From Viridothelium virens (taxonomy: Eukaryota; Ascomycota; Dothideomycetes; Trypetheliales; Trypetheliaceae), in the NCBI GenBank assembly GCA_010094025.1, contig ML991816.1, positions 124,001 to 188,000 of the forward strand: a stretch of DNA of 64,000 nt. Direction: 5' to 3'. This document shows, piece after piece, positions 32,071 to 44,311 of the stretch. The translations under genes and the position numbers were made by a program. Every line of letters starts with the position of its first letter. The first letter of the stretch is position 1. The notes under the pieces were generated by a model that worked only from the letters and a program-made list of their open reading frames with translations, was not told the origin of the DNA and searched no databases.

Positions 32071-35038
32071 ATGGCCGACAAATACGAGATGCTCGAGGAG
32101 CTTGGGAGTCAGTCTACTTTTTTGCAATCGCAGACTCAATCATGCTAATAATCACGAAGGTGGAAGCTTCGGAGTCGTCTACAAGGCCATCGAGAAAGAG
32201 ACTGGCGAGATCGTGGCGATCAAACACGTGTGTAGACATTCATGACTTTATTCGATCAATTCTAAGTATTCTACAGATCGACCTCGAAGGCAGCGACGAT
32301 GATATCCGAGAGATTCAGCAGGAAATATCGCTACTTAGCACCTGTGCTAGTCCATTCGTAACTCATTACAAGACAAGCTTCATTCGAGGTGTGAAGCTCT
32401 GGATCGTTATGGAATACCTGGGTGGAGGTTCGTGCTTGGATTTGGTATGGTCCCGCCACTTTCAATGAAGGCAAAACAGAGGGCTTACAGAGTCGCCAGC
32501 TCAAACCTGGTCCTTTCCCAGAAGCTCATATTGCGATTGTTTGTCGGGAGCTACTGCTTGGCCTTGATTACCTACACCAGACTGGAAAGATTCACCGAGA
32601 CATAAAAGCAGCCAATGTCCTTCTCGCACAGTCAGGAAAAGTCAAGATAGCAGATTTCGGCGTCGCCGCTCAGCTCACTAATATCAAATCTCAACGCATC
32701 ACGTTCGTCGGGACACCCTTTTGGATGGCACCTGAAGTTATTCAAGAATCAGGCTATGATTTCAAGGCAGATATATGGAGCTTAGGGATAACGGTGATGG
32801 AGTTGGCAAGGGGTGAGCCACCCCATGCGGATACGCATCCAATGAAGGTTCTCTTCTTGATACCCAAGGCACCGGCTCCACGGCTGGAAGGAGGGCCATG
32901 GAGCAAAGACTTTCGAGATTTTGTTGCCCAATGTTTAGTGAAGGATCCGGATAGAAGACCGACTGCAAGAGAGCTACTACAGCACCGATTCATCAGAAAA
33001 GCAGGTAAACTTGAGGCCTTAAGAGAATTGATCGAGAGGAAACAGGTATTTGATGGGAAAGGGCAAGATTCGGTACATCCGAAGTACTACGAGGAAACAT
33101 TGTGAGTTAAGGGCACAAGGATGCGAATACAGGATAAGTGCTGACAAGGTGTTAAGGAAAACCATGTCTCCCGAAGCTCAGGATGACGAGTGGGTCTTTG
33201 ATACCGTTAGACCCGGGACTGCTGCAGCCAAGTACAAAACGCAGAAGCGAAGAAAACATTCTCGCGTTCTCTCTGCATCTAGCCAGGTCGGTGACAATGC
33301 ACATGACATAGGACCCGTCATGGAGAAATTGGATTTGAATGCCGCGCCATTGAATGTCGAAAGTCCGTCTCCAGTCAAAAGAAAGCCTGTGCCCAAGGCT
33401 GAAAACCAGACTCCTCGAAGGACATCAGCAGCAGCAACCGCAATCCGGAGATCATCAGCAACACCAGTAACTTCTTCAAATGCGGCACAGCAAGATACGC
33501 CCACCATGAGAAGGAATAGCGCTCCAAAGCAACCGTTGGCTCTTGACATGTCATTTGGGAACTCCACTTCAACAGTTCGACAATTCCGCCGAGTATCTCA
33601 GATTCACAGTCCGGTGGAAGAAGAACCCCCCCGAACTCCGGAAAAGCGCGGTATCAACGAGATGTCGGATAATGCGAAGTCACACCGGCTTTCATGTGCA
33701 AGCACTATGGTGGATATCGGCAACTATGAGAACGAGCAGGCAGACGGGAAAGAAAATCAAGCTGGACTTAAAGAGTCACTCCCACCGCCGTCACAAAGCT
33801 CTCTAAGTTCCCAGATGCCTCCGCCTTCTCCCTCCAAGCTTGCACTTCTGGGCAATCGCGCTTACAAGCGTACTATTGCCCCAGCACTGCAAGATGTTGT
33901 GGCGTTAGTAAATCAAAAGATGAACACAGGTCCTACATCAAAGCTTCAGTCTCAGCTCGAAGTTGTCACACGCTTGGCAGATGTTTGGAATGAGTTCAAC
34001 GTCATTGATCCAGAAACAGAACTTCTCCTGCTAAAAGCGGTCCTCGATCGAATCCAGGGCGAAAAGAAGCTAGCGACGACTCTCGGACTGATACCAAAGC
34101 ATACCGCAACGCCAGCGCCGACCGACACCGCCCGCCGTCAAAACCACACGTCCAGGCCATCCGACGTCTTCTCCGACGACGCTGCATCGGTCCTTATGGC
34201 ATCAGCCGTCACCGCGAGAACCTCCTTCACCCCTTCAACCACCTACCGCGAAGATGACGACGACGCCAGCACTCCCTCCCCAACCAAAAAACCCGTCCAC
34301 CCCTCCACCTCTTCCATCCACTCGTCCATGGACCCACCCAAAACTCCCTCTAGATCCCCCACCAAGTCCAAACCCCCACAAACCCCAATCACGCGCGACC
34401 TGCCCCCCACCGTCATCGACCTCAGCACCTCGCCCTCAAAACCCGACTCCCCAACCAAACCCGACGCTTCCTCTCCCTCGAAGCGCCACTCTGCCGTCTC
34501 CGCCGCCGTCACCGCCAGCCGCGTCTCGACTCCCGCCAAACTCGTCCTCGCGCAGAATAACCCGCACCTGCTGCAGCACCATCATCAGCGGCGGCAGTCG
34601 GCCATCGTGGTGGCGCCGGCGCCGGATCCCGTACCCGCGCCTGCGCCGCTGAGCCCGCGGAAGGTACGCCGGAGCGACGTGGGTGCTGCGTCGTCGGCGC
34701 GTGCAGAGGCGGAGGCGAAGGCGAGGGATGAGGCGTTGGGTGGGAGTGGGAGGGGAGCGGGGGGGAGCCCTGCGAAGCATGTGCCGGAGAAGGCGATGGT
34801 GGAGGAGAAAGAGGAGCGGCAGCAGCGTGGGAGCGAGATGGAGGCTGGGGGAGTCAGATTGGTGCACGAGGGAAAGGGTGGGCGGGGTAGAGCGGCTGTG
34901 AGGAGCTCGATGGAGGCGGAGATGAGGGAGAAGTTTCCCGCGCAGGTGGTGCCGGGGTTGGAGCATGTCAAGGCGTTGGGCGATGTACTGTATGGGAGGT
35001 GGGCCGATGGGTTGAAGGAAAGGTGGGGGGTTGCGTGA
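32071..35038 (+). CDS. sepL: GCK-III/Ste20-like septation kinase (SepL/Sid1-type)
   Basis: Five exons: 32071-32107, 32160-32227, 32277-32444, 32500-33101 and 33157-35038 (918 aa). Residues 1-270 are a complete kinase domain: [11 protein letters not shown] (P-loop, completed by splicing), VAIKH (catalytic Lys), [18 protein letters not shown] and [29 protein letters not shown] and [13 protein letters not shown] match the Sid1/SepL branch, which acts in the septation initiation network upstream of Sid2-type kinases. After the kinase comes [21 protein letters not shown] and a long disordered Ser/Pro/Thr tail, with a helical island near [20 protein letters not shown] and another at the C-terminus ([20 protein letters not shown]). 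The tail makes it longer than I expect, and its last 300 codons follow a strong C-rich then G-rich base bias. Confidence 0.94.
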
Positions 35039-36394
35039 AAGGGGGAGGTCGATCAATATTGAGCTTCAGTAGAAGGGGCTGATTGGGTATCTGGTTGGAT
35101 GCGGCGTGGTCTTTTTCTATTGGCATGCCTTTGCGATTGGTTGCTTCGAATATGTCTGTATGAGTGATGAGCCGACTGGATGAGGGTTGTCCCTAGGGCG
35201 AATCGTTATCGCCTGGCAATTCCATTATGAGCCATGAGCTGCTATTGCTAGGATTGTAAGTATATTAGAATAGACTGTATGCGCATAGATGGTACAAAGA
35301 TTGCGACTTTCTGCTCTGATGTTTCTTGTCTGCGATGGTACAGGGCAGTTGTGATTGCCAATCTTGAGCTGCCTTAGCGAGAGCTTCGGACGCTACGTGA
35401 TTACAATGTATTGGCGCTTGCATTGGTACTCTAAAATGTATGGTGTCGACGGACGAAACCCTTGGAAAGCTTGACAAGCTTGCAAATACGAAACAATCTT
35501 CGAAATTCGGCACTGTGTCGCCGTGTTTGCTTCTTTCTGGATCTCCCTGATTTGGTAAACGTAGCGCGGCCGTGGAAGTGGCGTACGGATAGGAGACATT
35601 GTTTTTATTTCGTGACTTCTGGATCCGTAGTCAAAACCGCTCCCGAAGCTGTTTGGGCACGAATATTTGATCCTCGATGCTGTGAGATCCTTGTTTAACT
35701 CACAGAAGTACTCTTCCAATATGACTTCTCTGGCTGCAACGGATGCATTCAAGCTGGGACGGTGAGTCATTCTTCCGCATAACGAATTGTTTTGGCTTCT
35801 TCTCGGTGGTCCCTTCCACGCCTGAGAATTGTCAGATAGCTCAATGTTTACCAGACTGAAAACTCCCGAGTCTCCTTTTCCATCAATACCCTGTGAAGAG
35901 AGCCTCTACACTCGAACGAGCACGATTTTAGACCGATGAGACGTAGGAAACTCCGTTGCTGAATTTGGAGGCGGCGGGTGGTTGTAGGAAAGCGACATGT
36001 AAGCACTAAGCCATTTTGTTCACATCCATTCCACTAATTACTATAGTCCGAGATGGACATGCTTCGGTGGGTTCAGCGGGAGCTGATGAATATGCCATAC
36101 GCCGCAAATAGGTAGCCTGCGATTATTGCAGTTGAGATTACAACGACCTCAAGACGCACAAGCTACCTTTTTATAGATGTGTATAGGGAATGCAGATCAT
36201 ATTGGTGATTGAAGATTATTTGTCTTGGAATATTAGGACCAGCTAATGCCAAGGCCTCAGCTTATCCAAGGTAAGTAATCAAGTCAACCAGCCATCATTC
36301 GGGGGAACCTTTGTTGAGGCCACCAGCAACATATTTGAGGTCATCGGTATCCCTTGTGCTTTGTTACTATCATGCATGCTGATCCTATCAGAAG
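35039..36394. other. Intergenic, about 1.36 kb
   Basis: No supported gene. At 35721 an ATG opens MTSLAATDAFKLGR, followed at once by a GTGAGT donor-like site, but I could not follow it into a further exon. Confidence 0.45.
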
Positions 36395-38077
36395 ATGTCG
36401 TCCATAGAATACTCTTCTCCATCTCCAGACTTACAGTTCGTTCAGTCAGATCTTCTGGCCTATATTTTTTCGAACCCACATAATATACCATCAGATAAAG
36501 TCGTCTACATTGACGCGCTCAGTAAAGAAAAGATCACATTTGGCGAGGTCGTACGCCGGACTCAATGTTTAGCTGCAGGTCTAAGAGCAGTAGGAGTCAA
36601 CGATAGTGACGTGGTAGTCATCTACAGCCCAAACACAGTCGAGTATCCAATCTACTGTTTTGGTATTCTAGGCTGTCGGGCAGTCGTCGCCCCGTTCAGT
36701 CCAACACTTACAATAGAGGAGCTTCGTACCCATGCTCTTACTACTGGAGCGAAATATGTCATTGCACATTCAAGTCTCCTCGAAAATGCTAGGGAGGCTA
36801 TGCCAGGGACTTTGGTCAAGAAGCTCATTCAGGCAGACGATGCCCAGCAACCTTCTCGCGGACTGCTCGACGTTCCCACCCTGGCGGAATTGGCGAAGGG
36901 CCAGGTAGCCCAACAACTTCTTCACATTTCCCCGAGGGAGGTTGCATCCCGCAACGCGTTTCTGTGCCTTTCTAGCGGCACGACCGGACCGTCAAAAGTA
37001 GTCCAGCTTTCACACCAAAATGTAACGACCAACATGCAGCAATATATGGCGATACCAACCCTCGAATTTTCTCCATCAGCGATATATGTTGCGTTTATTC
37101 CGAACTATCACATTGCGGGAATAATCATCAATGTCCTTCTACCAGTCTTCGGAGGAGCTCTGATGGTGATGATGCCTCACTTCGAGCTGGAAAAGTATCT
37201 CTGGTTGCTGCAGCATCATAAGGCCACAACAATTTCAATTATTCCGCCAGTTGCATTACTCTTGAGCCGGAGTCCATTGGCGGAGAAGTATGATCTTGGT
37301 AGCTTACAGCGGACTTTCTGTACTGCCGCGCCATTACCAAAGGAAGTTAAAGCAGACTTTGACGCGCGGATGAAGAAGCTGTATGGTAAAGATATCTTGC
37401 TTCTCCAGGGATATGGCAGTACGGAGACATCGCCCCTAGTAGCCCAGGTTCCGTATTGGAGGCAGGACAAGAGTCATACCTGCGGATGCTCGGTACCGAA
37501 CATGTCAATGAGGCTCATTGATCCGTTGACGGGGAGAGATGTTCCCAAGAATGCAAGTGCAAGAATGCCAGGAGAGATCTGGGTCAGGGGTCCAAACGTA
37601 ATGTCGGGATCCTACCGAAACGCAGACGCCACCGAGGCGGCGTTTGAGAATGGATGGTACAAGACTGGCGACTTAGCGGTCATCGATTCTGACGGATACC
37701 TTACCATAATGGATCGTATCAAGGAGTTGATCAAATACAAGGGACTTCAGGTGGTGCCGAGTGAGTTGGAGAACAAGATCTTGCAGCATCCGAACGTTCA
37801 AGACGCAACTGTGGTCGGGGTGTGGAAAGATGCGGAAGCAACAGAAGTTCCTGCAGCATTCGTGGTTCTTCAAACAGGTTCGGGGCCAGTGTTGGAGACA
37901 GTCGGAAAAGTGAAGGCATGGTTTGATAGAGAAGTGGCGAATCACCAGAAGCTCAGAGGAGTCGTCTTTGCGGTAGAAGCCATACCAAAGAGTGCGAGTG
38001 GTAAGATCTTGAGAAGACAGGTGAAGGAAATGGTGCAAGCCCGAGCTCGGTCGAAAGGACTAAAGGCTATGATATAA
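36395..38077 (+). CDS. 4-coumarate-CoA ligase-like acyl-CoA synthetase (ANL superfamily)
   Basis: A single-exon frame of 560 aa, normal length for the family. The adenylate-forming core motifs are all there: LSSGTTGPSKVVQLSH (A3, ATP phosphate binding), NYHIAG, QGYGSTETSP (A5), GWYKTGDLAVID (A7), DRIKELIKYKGLQVVPSE (A8) and the catalytic Lys in PKSASGKILRR (A10). It should activate a carboxylic acid to its acyl-AMP and then the CoA thioester; the substrate (aromatic or fatty acid) cannot be told. The C-terminus is LKAMI, so it lacks the SKL-type peroxisomal signal that many fungal 4CL-like proteins carry. The closeness to the kinase gene has no evident meaning. Confidence 0.94.
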   Translation: MSSIEYSSPSPDLQFVQSDLLAYIFSNPHNIPSDKVVYIDALSKEKITFGEVVRRTQCLAAGLRAVGVNDSDVVVIYSPNTVEYPIYCFGILGCRAVVAPFSPTLTIEELRTHALTTGAKYVIAHSSLLENAREAMPGTLVKKLIQADDAQQPSRGLLDVPTLAELAKGQVAQQLLHISPREVASRNAFLCLSSGTTGPSKVVQLSHQNVTTNMQQYMAIPTLEFSPSAIYVAFIPNYHIAGIIINVLLPVFGGALMVMMPHFELEKYLWLLQHHKATTISIIPPVALLLSRSPLAEKYDLGSLQRTFCTAAPLPKEVKADFDARMKKLYGKDILLLQGYGSTETSPLVAQVPYWRQDKSHTCGCSVPNMSMRLIDPLTGRDVPKNASARMPGEIWVRGPNVMSGSYRNADATEAAFENGWYKTGDLAVIDSDGYLTIMDRIKELIKYKGLQVVPSELENKILQHPNVQDATVVGVWKDAEATEVPAAFVVLQTGSGPVLETVGKVKAWFDREVANHQKLRGVVFAVEAIPKSASGKILRRQVKEMVQARARSKGLKAMI

Positions 38078-39948
38078 TTGTAAGGTGGTCAGGATGGAGA
38101 TACCCGACCGAGAAGCTCGCCGAGTTGATGGTGAATAGAGTTTGTGGGTACAGTTCAGTGGAGAGTGCTAGCGACAACCCTAATCGAGTAAGTAGTGGAT
38201 AGCATAGCGACTTTTCCTCATATTGCACAAGGGCCCTGTGGCTGGCTCTAGGTTGCAGGAGGTAGCGGTATGTCACCTGCGCGTTCGATGAGTGATTTTA
38301 AGACGTATTAAGAGCAAGATATTTGCTCCATCGGCGCGATCGCAGACTATGCCAGAGGCAGATAATCGTAACCCAGACAAAGTGCACCAAGTCGTCTCTG
38401 GCAAGGATGGTGATAAGACGGCTGGGGCGCCGAGTACCGGATGGCCTGCAGCCTTCCCCTTTGGTGGGTCAGTCTCGATTGAGAGCGTGTATGTCTGGAG
38501 TGTCCATACTGGCGCAGAGCTGAGTACTGCGTACCTCTTGCTGGCCTGAGGGTGGAGCGGTGTGGTCAAACGACATCCAACGGCTTCATGGCGTGCGTAC
38601 GGTGATGAACACTCCTCCGTACGGCGCAGATAACAAATGCCCTATCTCGCCACGAGTCATCATGGATCTCAATGAAGCCAGGGAGGACCAGCAGGTCGGG
38701 TCTGGCTGCCGGGTCAGGACGTGGAGCCACGCGTGTGTCCGTCAGCAGCCCTCCCTGCTTTTCCCCCGCATTTGCATCTTCCACCTCGTCTTTCTTCCCA
38801 TCACGCCCTCCGTCTAGTTGCTGGAAAATTCCCTCCTTAACCCGCTCTGGCAACGCGCTAAGCAGGACCGCCAGGTGAAGGCGGTCGGGTCTGCCTGCGG
38901 TCATGGTCCTCCGGCTCATCCACGCACTATGATTTCGCTCCGCCAAGGATAGCGACGCAACGACAGGCGGGAATTATTAGGTAACCGCAATCCAACAGCA
39001 ACGAGGTCGCACAGCGCTTCTGCAGAGACGGCCTTTGTTTCCAAGCCTTGGATTGTGCATCTCCTGCTTTCTCCGTCCCCCAGACCTCTTGGGTGTCGTG
39101 TGGCTCTGCGCCATTCACCGACGTCATGCCTTCCAAACCTGGGTCTCACAAACGCTCCTGCCTTGCCTCAGGTAGGACTCGCCTGTCAGTTGGGCGATCT
39201 CAGTAAACTGTGTAACTGCGCGAACTGTTAAGCTGCACGATGCGGCGGCGCCTCCGAGCAATGACCTGCATAAGCGATTGTTAGTCTTGCCATATGCGTG
39301 ACCTGCAACTGTCGTTTTAGATACGGAGGACCTTATCGATTCCCACCGCGCTCTCAACCCATACGCACTCTATCTTGATCTTAACACGCGCCGCCACACC
39401 TTCCATCCAGCTGCTTTCCGTCTCGTTCTCTTAACCGCGGAGCGCCGCGGGGCGTTTCCCACTTCCCCGTTGGCACCAATTTTACTAATGCTACCGAGCT
39501 TTTACACATGGCTACTTAACCTTCTTACGTGCAAGCCTGGGTCTCACTTGACAAACACGCCCTCCAAACGTGTTGGCCGCCTCAGCCAGTTACTGTGACT
39601 AAGAAGAAACAGGGGACTAGCTCCAATTTCGTAATGACTGACCATTCTCAAGGCCGCCTACAAGGATTTTATCTCTGCCTGCCGACAACCGCGAAAGAAT
39701 TCTCTTGGCCATCACCACCAGTGGTGGAAGTGACCAAAAAATAGACTTTGATAAATTCATCCTGCACCCGAGTCGACCGACCCATTGTTCGCCGGCTTTC
39801 CGTAAAGGCAATAACAAGCGACCGCTCCACCAAGCATTTTGACAGCAGCGCCGGACAGTTCTCGAGATAAAGATCGGATTTTCCGGACCCACTCGCCATC
39901 TCATTTTCTCTTTACTCCAACTAAACACAGTCCTTACCGAAGCCCAAG
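38078..39948. other. Intergenic, about 1.9 kb upstream of nmrA
   Basis: No gene recognised. The 600 bp before nmrA contain six GATA/TATC cores (39320 to 39869), about what chance predicts, so I do not call an AreA-controlled promoter. Confidence 0.5.
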
Positions 39949-41369
39949 ATGACGGGCAGAATCGTCGTGACCATCAATAGCACCGGCCGCCAGGCCGCTA
40001 GCTTCATCCGCGTAGCCTCTGCAGTGGGCTGGCATGTACGTGCTCAAGTGAGAAGCAAGGACGGATTAGTCGCCGAGGAGCTCGCAGCTCTCCCCAATGT
40101 GACGCTCTTCGAAGGACCACTTGAGCAGACCGGATTGATCGAGGACCTTTTTCAGGGCGCGGAACTGGCTTTCATCAACACAACGCATTGGGGAGATGAA
40201 GTCTGTGTGGGACGAGCGATTGCAGATGTAGCCAAGCGATCGCGCATCAAACACTTTATTTACAGCAGCATGCCGGATCATTCGATTTATAGCAGTGATT
40301 GGAAAGCACTTCCGCTCTGGGCCAACAAGTTTACCATAGAGAATTACGTGCGACAGATCGGCCTTCCTGCCACTTTTATATACTGTGGCATCTACAATAA
40401 TAACTTCACTAGCCTCCCTTATCCTCTGTTTCGTATGGAACTGCAGCCAGATCGCAAGAGCTTCGTGTGGAAAGCGCCTTTCTCTCCGGACGAGCCACTG
40501 CCATGGCTTGATGCTGAGCATGATGTCGGACCAGCTATCTTACAAATATTCAAGCAGGGCGTGAGACGATGGGGCGGTCATAGGTGAGTGGTTTTCTGCA
40601 ATACATAGCGAGTTCCATATTTTGTTTATGAAGCAACCCTGTGAGAACTGGAATAACCTCTTGCATGCCTTCACCAATTTCAATGAATTATTCTCTATTG
40701 AAAATACCTGTCCCTGGAAAGATTGCAGTTGGGAAAACGTGGAACAGCCAAGCGCATCATTCACATTAGCCACATCGCTCAGCCAACCCCTTATGCTACC
40801 CCCTAGTCTACGCGCATAGTCTCCTCACCTCCAAGCCCACACCACCCAAACCCAACACTAACATTCTACTTCCCACCAGAATCCCTCTCGCCTTCGAGAA
40901 GCTCACCCCAACCGAAGTCTGCGCCCTCTTCTCTCGCGCCCTCTCCCTCCCGGTCACCTACCAGCGCGGCCCGATCGACATCCTCGTCCCCGTTCCACCT
41001 GGCTACCGAGAGCACCTCGACATCCTCGAGGAGACCCTTGGCCAGAAAGGCGCACCTTACTTTGGTCCGGAGCTCGATCGGCCGAGTTACCCGGCTGAGG
41101 CTGTGGATCTTTGGCAGGGCTGCAGAGGCATCGAAGAGTATGCGCGGGAAGTCTTTCCCGTGGAGGAGGCGGCGAATGGGTTGCGCTGGATGGAGGATGG
41201 CGCTGGGGTGGAGGAGGGGAAGGGGGAGGAGGATTGGGGGAGAGGAGAAGAGTTGGGGGAGGGTGGGAGCGGGGAGGGACGGCCGGTGACGCCGGGGGAG
41301 GTAGATGGGTCGGCGAGGATGGGCACGAAGGGGACGGAGAGCCAGGGGTTTTTTGTCGGGAATTGCTGA
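39949..41369 (+). CDS. nmrA: NmrA, nitrogen metabolite repression regulator
   Basis: Two exons: 39949-40583 and 40880-41369 (374 aa; A. nidulans NmrA is about 352). The N-terminus is the Rossmann fold IVVTINSTGRQAASFIRVAS, with the glycine motif altered as in all NmrA proteins. LAFINTTHWGDE, IKHFIYSSMPDHSIY, KFTIENYVRQIGLPATF, YNNNFTSLPYPLF and PLPWLDAEHDVGPA are near-identical to known NmrA. It binds NAD(P) and the GATA factor AreA and keeps AreA inactive under nitrogen sufficiency, in the nucleus and cytosol. Splicing joins GGHR to IPLAFEKLTPTEVC. After EEYAREVFPVEEAANGLRWM the protein ends in a Gly/Glu-rich tail of about 65 residues coded by very G-rich DNA. The intron is 296 nt, by far the longest here. 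Confidence 0.96.
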
Positions 41370-43830
41370 TATTGGTTTTGGGCGAAGACGGTGTTCGGTA
41401 TGCTAGATCTCGCTGGTTTTCGGTGGTGAGGCTTAGGATGCGCGGGTGCAAGGGTTAATGGATTTTGGGTGGGCTCTCAACGAGATGACGATGTGTAACG
41501 GCACGGGCAGCCAAATCAAAAGTCTTGAGTCACGGTTATAATACGATACTATGAAGCATTTGAAGTTTGCTGCAATGTGTTTCCTGCATGAGATGGCACT
41601 GGACTTCCTCTGTCACTAGCCTTTTCCACCACTCAGTTGTGCTATAATGCGGCTTCAAGACTTCAAGTACTACTGATGAATGTTGTTAAGCAGCAATTAC
41701 GTACGAGGCTTGTACTATCAGCCCGCCTAGGGCCCATATTTTGACCTCCACACATTTCGGGGGCCCGAGTACTAGTTTGAGGACCATGAACGAAGGCTCG
41801 GGAAAATGTCCAATCAGATCTGGCAGGGAGCCATCCTAAGAATCCTATCTTGCCAGCGGGCAGGCCAGGAATGATTCAATTAATATTTGAGCTAGAAAGA
41901 GCTATCTCATCTAATCTTGAATCTTCATGATATCAAAGGTAGCTGGCGTTTTCACTTCCACGCCCTGGGACGCCACCAAAGCAGGACTTTGAAATGATCA
42001 GTGCCAAGAGTTTGATGAAGATTGATTGCCAGTCAACACACGAATAAGTGAACGCCTATTGCTTCCCATGGGACCAGATGTCTTTTTCGATCATTTCGCC
42101 TATACCCATTGTTCACGAATCCCTGCGTGTTCTTGCTGCACATGCGTTGGCTATCATGAAACCGCGGCAAATCAAAAACTATCACTCAAGCAGCTTCCTC
42201 ATGGGCAAACTTTTCAATCCCTTTGGTCAATTTGCTCGTGGATCCGGTCCACCATAGGGACTTTGATGGTGTATTCAGAGACCATGGGGCGAGAGGGGGT
42301 CATGGGAGTGATTCTGGACAACGATGGGGCCGCGAGGCACCTTTTGCTGGCCTGCGTCAAACCTAACCCTGATGTCATCCATCAAAGACTTCCATGCTCG
42401 GGGCAAGCTGTACAGCGTGGTACTCGGTACACATATCAGCTTTTTTTGGGTCTGGATGCTTTCACGGCTGAAGAGAGCTAAGGATGTGACTTACATGCGA
42501 TCGAGAGTCTGGTCAACCTCTTTTGCAAGCTCATTGGTATCAACCGCGTGAAAGACGTAGCAGCAACGTGGACAATAGATATGGAGGCGAAGAATGCGAG
42601 GATTGCAAAAGGAGGTTAGCGTGCCCTCCTAAATGATTTTGAAGAGTTCTCGAGTAATCTTGTTTAGGCTGAGGTGGATTGCCAATTTCCCAGGACCATT
42701 TCTGACTTTGGTCTGTGTCTCCGTCTTGAGAGCGATATGCCCGCCTTCATGAACCCAGGAAGTGCAACACACATTTCGTCCTCGACCAATTCAGAAATGC
42801 TTGGCTACTGAGCTGGGATGAGCATCCTCACTGGATAAATTCTGGCAAAATTCCCGAGGTGTCTTGACCCAAGAGCTCCAGTGCCTGTTACATAGCAATC
42901 CACTGGTTGTACTTGAGGTACCCAGATTTCGAATATAGCATACAACTTAGTCTGGAAATAGGTAGTGACAGGATTCGTGGATCAGCCAGCACACTCTGAG
43001 GCTTAAGGACATGGCATGTGACAGACATTTTCATCTCCACACATCAGGAAGCCCCAAGTGCGAGCCTGAGAGACGAGATCTTTTGACAAAGAAAGCGATA
43101 AGTGGGAAGACCCCTTAGCAAAGATTTTAGTCACATCTCGTGACCGTAAGTCTTGGCCCATCACAGCTGGGGAAGGATAACCCATAAGCTCAGTCCGCTC
43201 CTCCGATCGGAAGACTTGAGATCAAGAACATGAAGCGAATGGTTCTGGAAAAATGTGAGAATAATGTTGGGTACGTTTAGTATGGATTAGAGAGCAATAA
43301 TGAAGATAAATCGAGCTCAAAGGGGATAAATGCCTCAAATAAATATACATTCGATAGTCGGGACTAAGTTTTAGGAAAGGATAAGGAGTAGCCATGTATC
43401 GATCCTTATGAGCGGAAACTTGAATTAGATATCCAGGATGCTCAGCATGTGCTATCAACTCCGTCGAATAAGCTGCTTAGACGTATCGTTGATTGTGGCG
43501 ACGCAGCCAATCGGCAGACTCACCTGTAGTTGGAGCTTGCCACGGGTCTACGCCCATCATGTCATAAGGACTAGTCAAGCCAACACGCATTTCCACGTTT
43601 CAATGGTCTAAAAGTCCCGGGGTATAGACCTTCTTTCGATTAATCTCCTCTAAAAGTGCCCCTCTCCAATTTCTGACAATACCCATCAGACCTGCGAGAA
43701 ATATATATTCAAGCAAATAAGAGGATTTCGCTGTAGTGTGAATGCTCTTGTGTAGGCTCTCCATCAAGCCCTTACGAGACTCTATCATAAGTTGGATTGG
43801 CACCTGTTAGAAGGTGCAAATGATATCGCG
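41370..43830. other. Gene-poor stretch with a possible minus-strand relic
   Basis: No intact gene. Between about 43830 and 43330 the minus strand carries a frame that looks coding (SLHKSIHTTAKSSYLLEYIF, RNWRGALLEEINRKKV, MRVGLTSPYDMMGVDPWQAP) and a plausible intron at about 43541-43492 leading to TELIAHAEHPGYLIQV, but the frame is interrupted and nothing further can be followed toward 42000. I do not recognise the family. It may be a decayed gene or chance. Confidence 0.3.
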
Positions 43831-43939
43831 TTGTACGGAGTTCAACTGGGACAACGGGTCTATTTCGCAAGACTTAACCTTCTAAGAAATGGACAAGACA
43901 TGGAACGGTCCTGCTCTCTAAAGAAGAAAGTAAGAGTTT

Positions 43940-43965
43940 GAGGCCTGAGGCCTGAGGCCTGAGGC
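43940..43965. repeat. Heptanucleotide tandem repeat, GAGGCCT x 3.7
   Basis: Three perfect copies of GAGGCCT and a partial fourth, in the region just upstream of the Gid7 gene. Each junction makes an AGGCCT palindrome. Confidence 0.9.
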
Positions 43966-44311
43966 TTTCGGCAATGATTGTACTCTGATGACGAGCGTAG
44001 CACGGGGTGATTAAGTGATTGGTGTCGAGGCTGACGGCAGAGATCGGCGTGGCGCTTGACTTCCAGAGCGACCTCATCACTTGCTCCCAGCAATCATCAT
44101 CCCACCTCCAACTTACCTTCGTGCTCAACCAGCCGGTCTTCACTCTTCTCAAGCTTCACTCTTTCCTATCTTTGGACTGCTAGTTTCTCGAAAGTGGACA
44201 ATATCTTCTAGTTTCAACCACATAACAGCTGCCTCTAGGACTATTCGTCTTCCTATCATTCCGCTATCTTGTCTCCTGCTTTCCCACAACGTCACGACGC
44301 TGTCCCTCTGG

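Noticed and set aside
35721-35764. Possible first exon of an aldo/keto reductase (MTSLAATDAFKLGR then GTGAGT)
   Set aside because: No following exon with the family motifs could be found, and the 15-residue match is too short.
38566-38946. Minus-strand frame of 126 codons
   Set aside because: No recognisable domain and no splice partners; frame composition follows local GC content.
39320-39870. GATA sites upstream of nmrA as an AreA-regulated promoter
   Set aside because: Six GATA/TATC cores in about 600 bp is close to the number expected by chance.
36395-41369. A secondary-metabolite or nitrogen cluster formed by the acyl-CoA ligase and nmrA
   Set aside because: No tailoring enzymes, transporter or cluster regulator lie between them; they are separated by 1.9 kb of apparently empty sequence.
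42026-42551. Two overlapping plus-strand open frames of 151 and 75 codons
   Set aside because: No ATG-led conserved sequence and no coding-like composition; likely chance frames in the gene-poor stretch.
41370-43900. Transposon or repeat-induced-mutation island
   Set aside because: No terminal repeats, no transposase or polymerase motifs, and base composition is not strongly AT-shifted.
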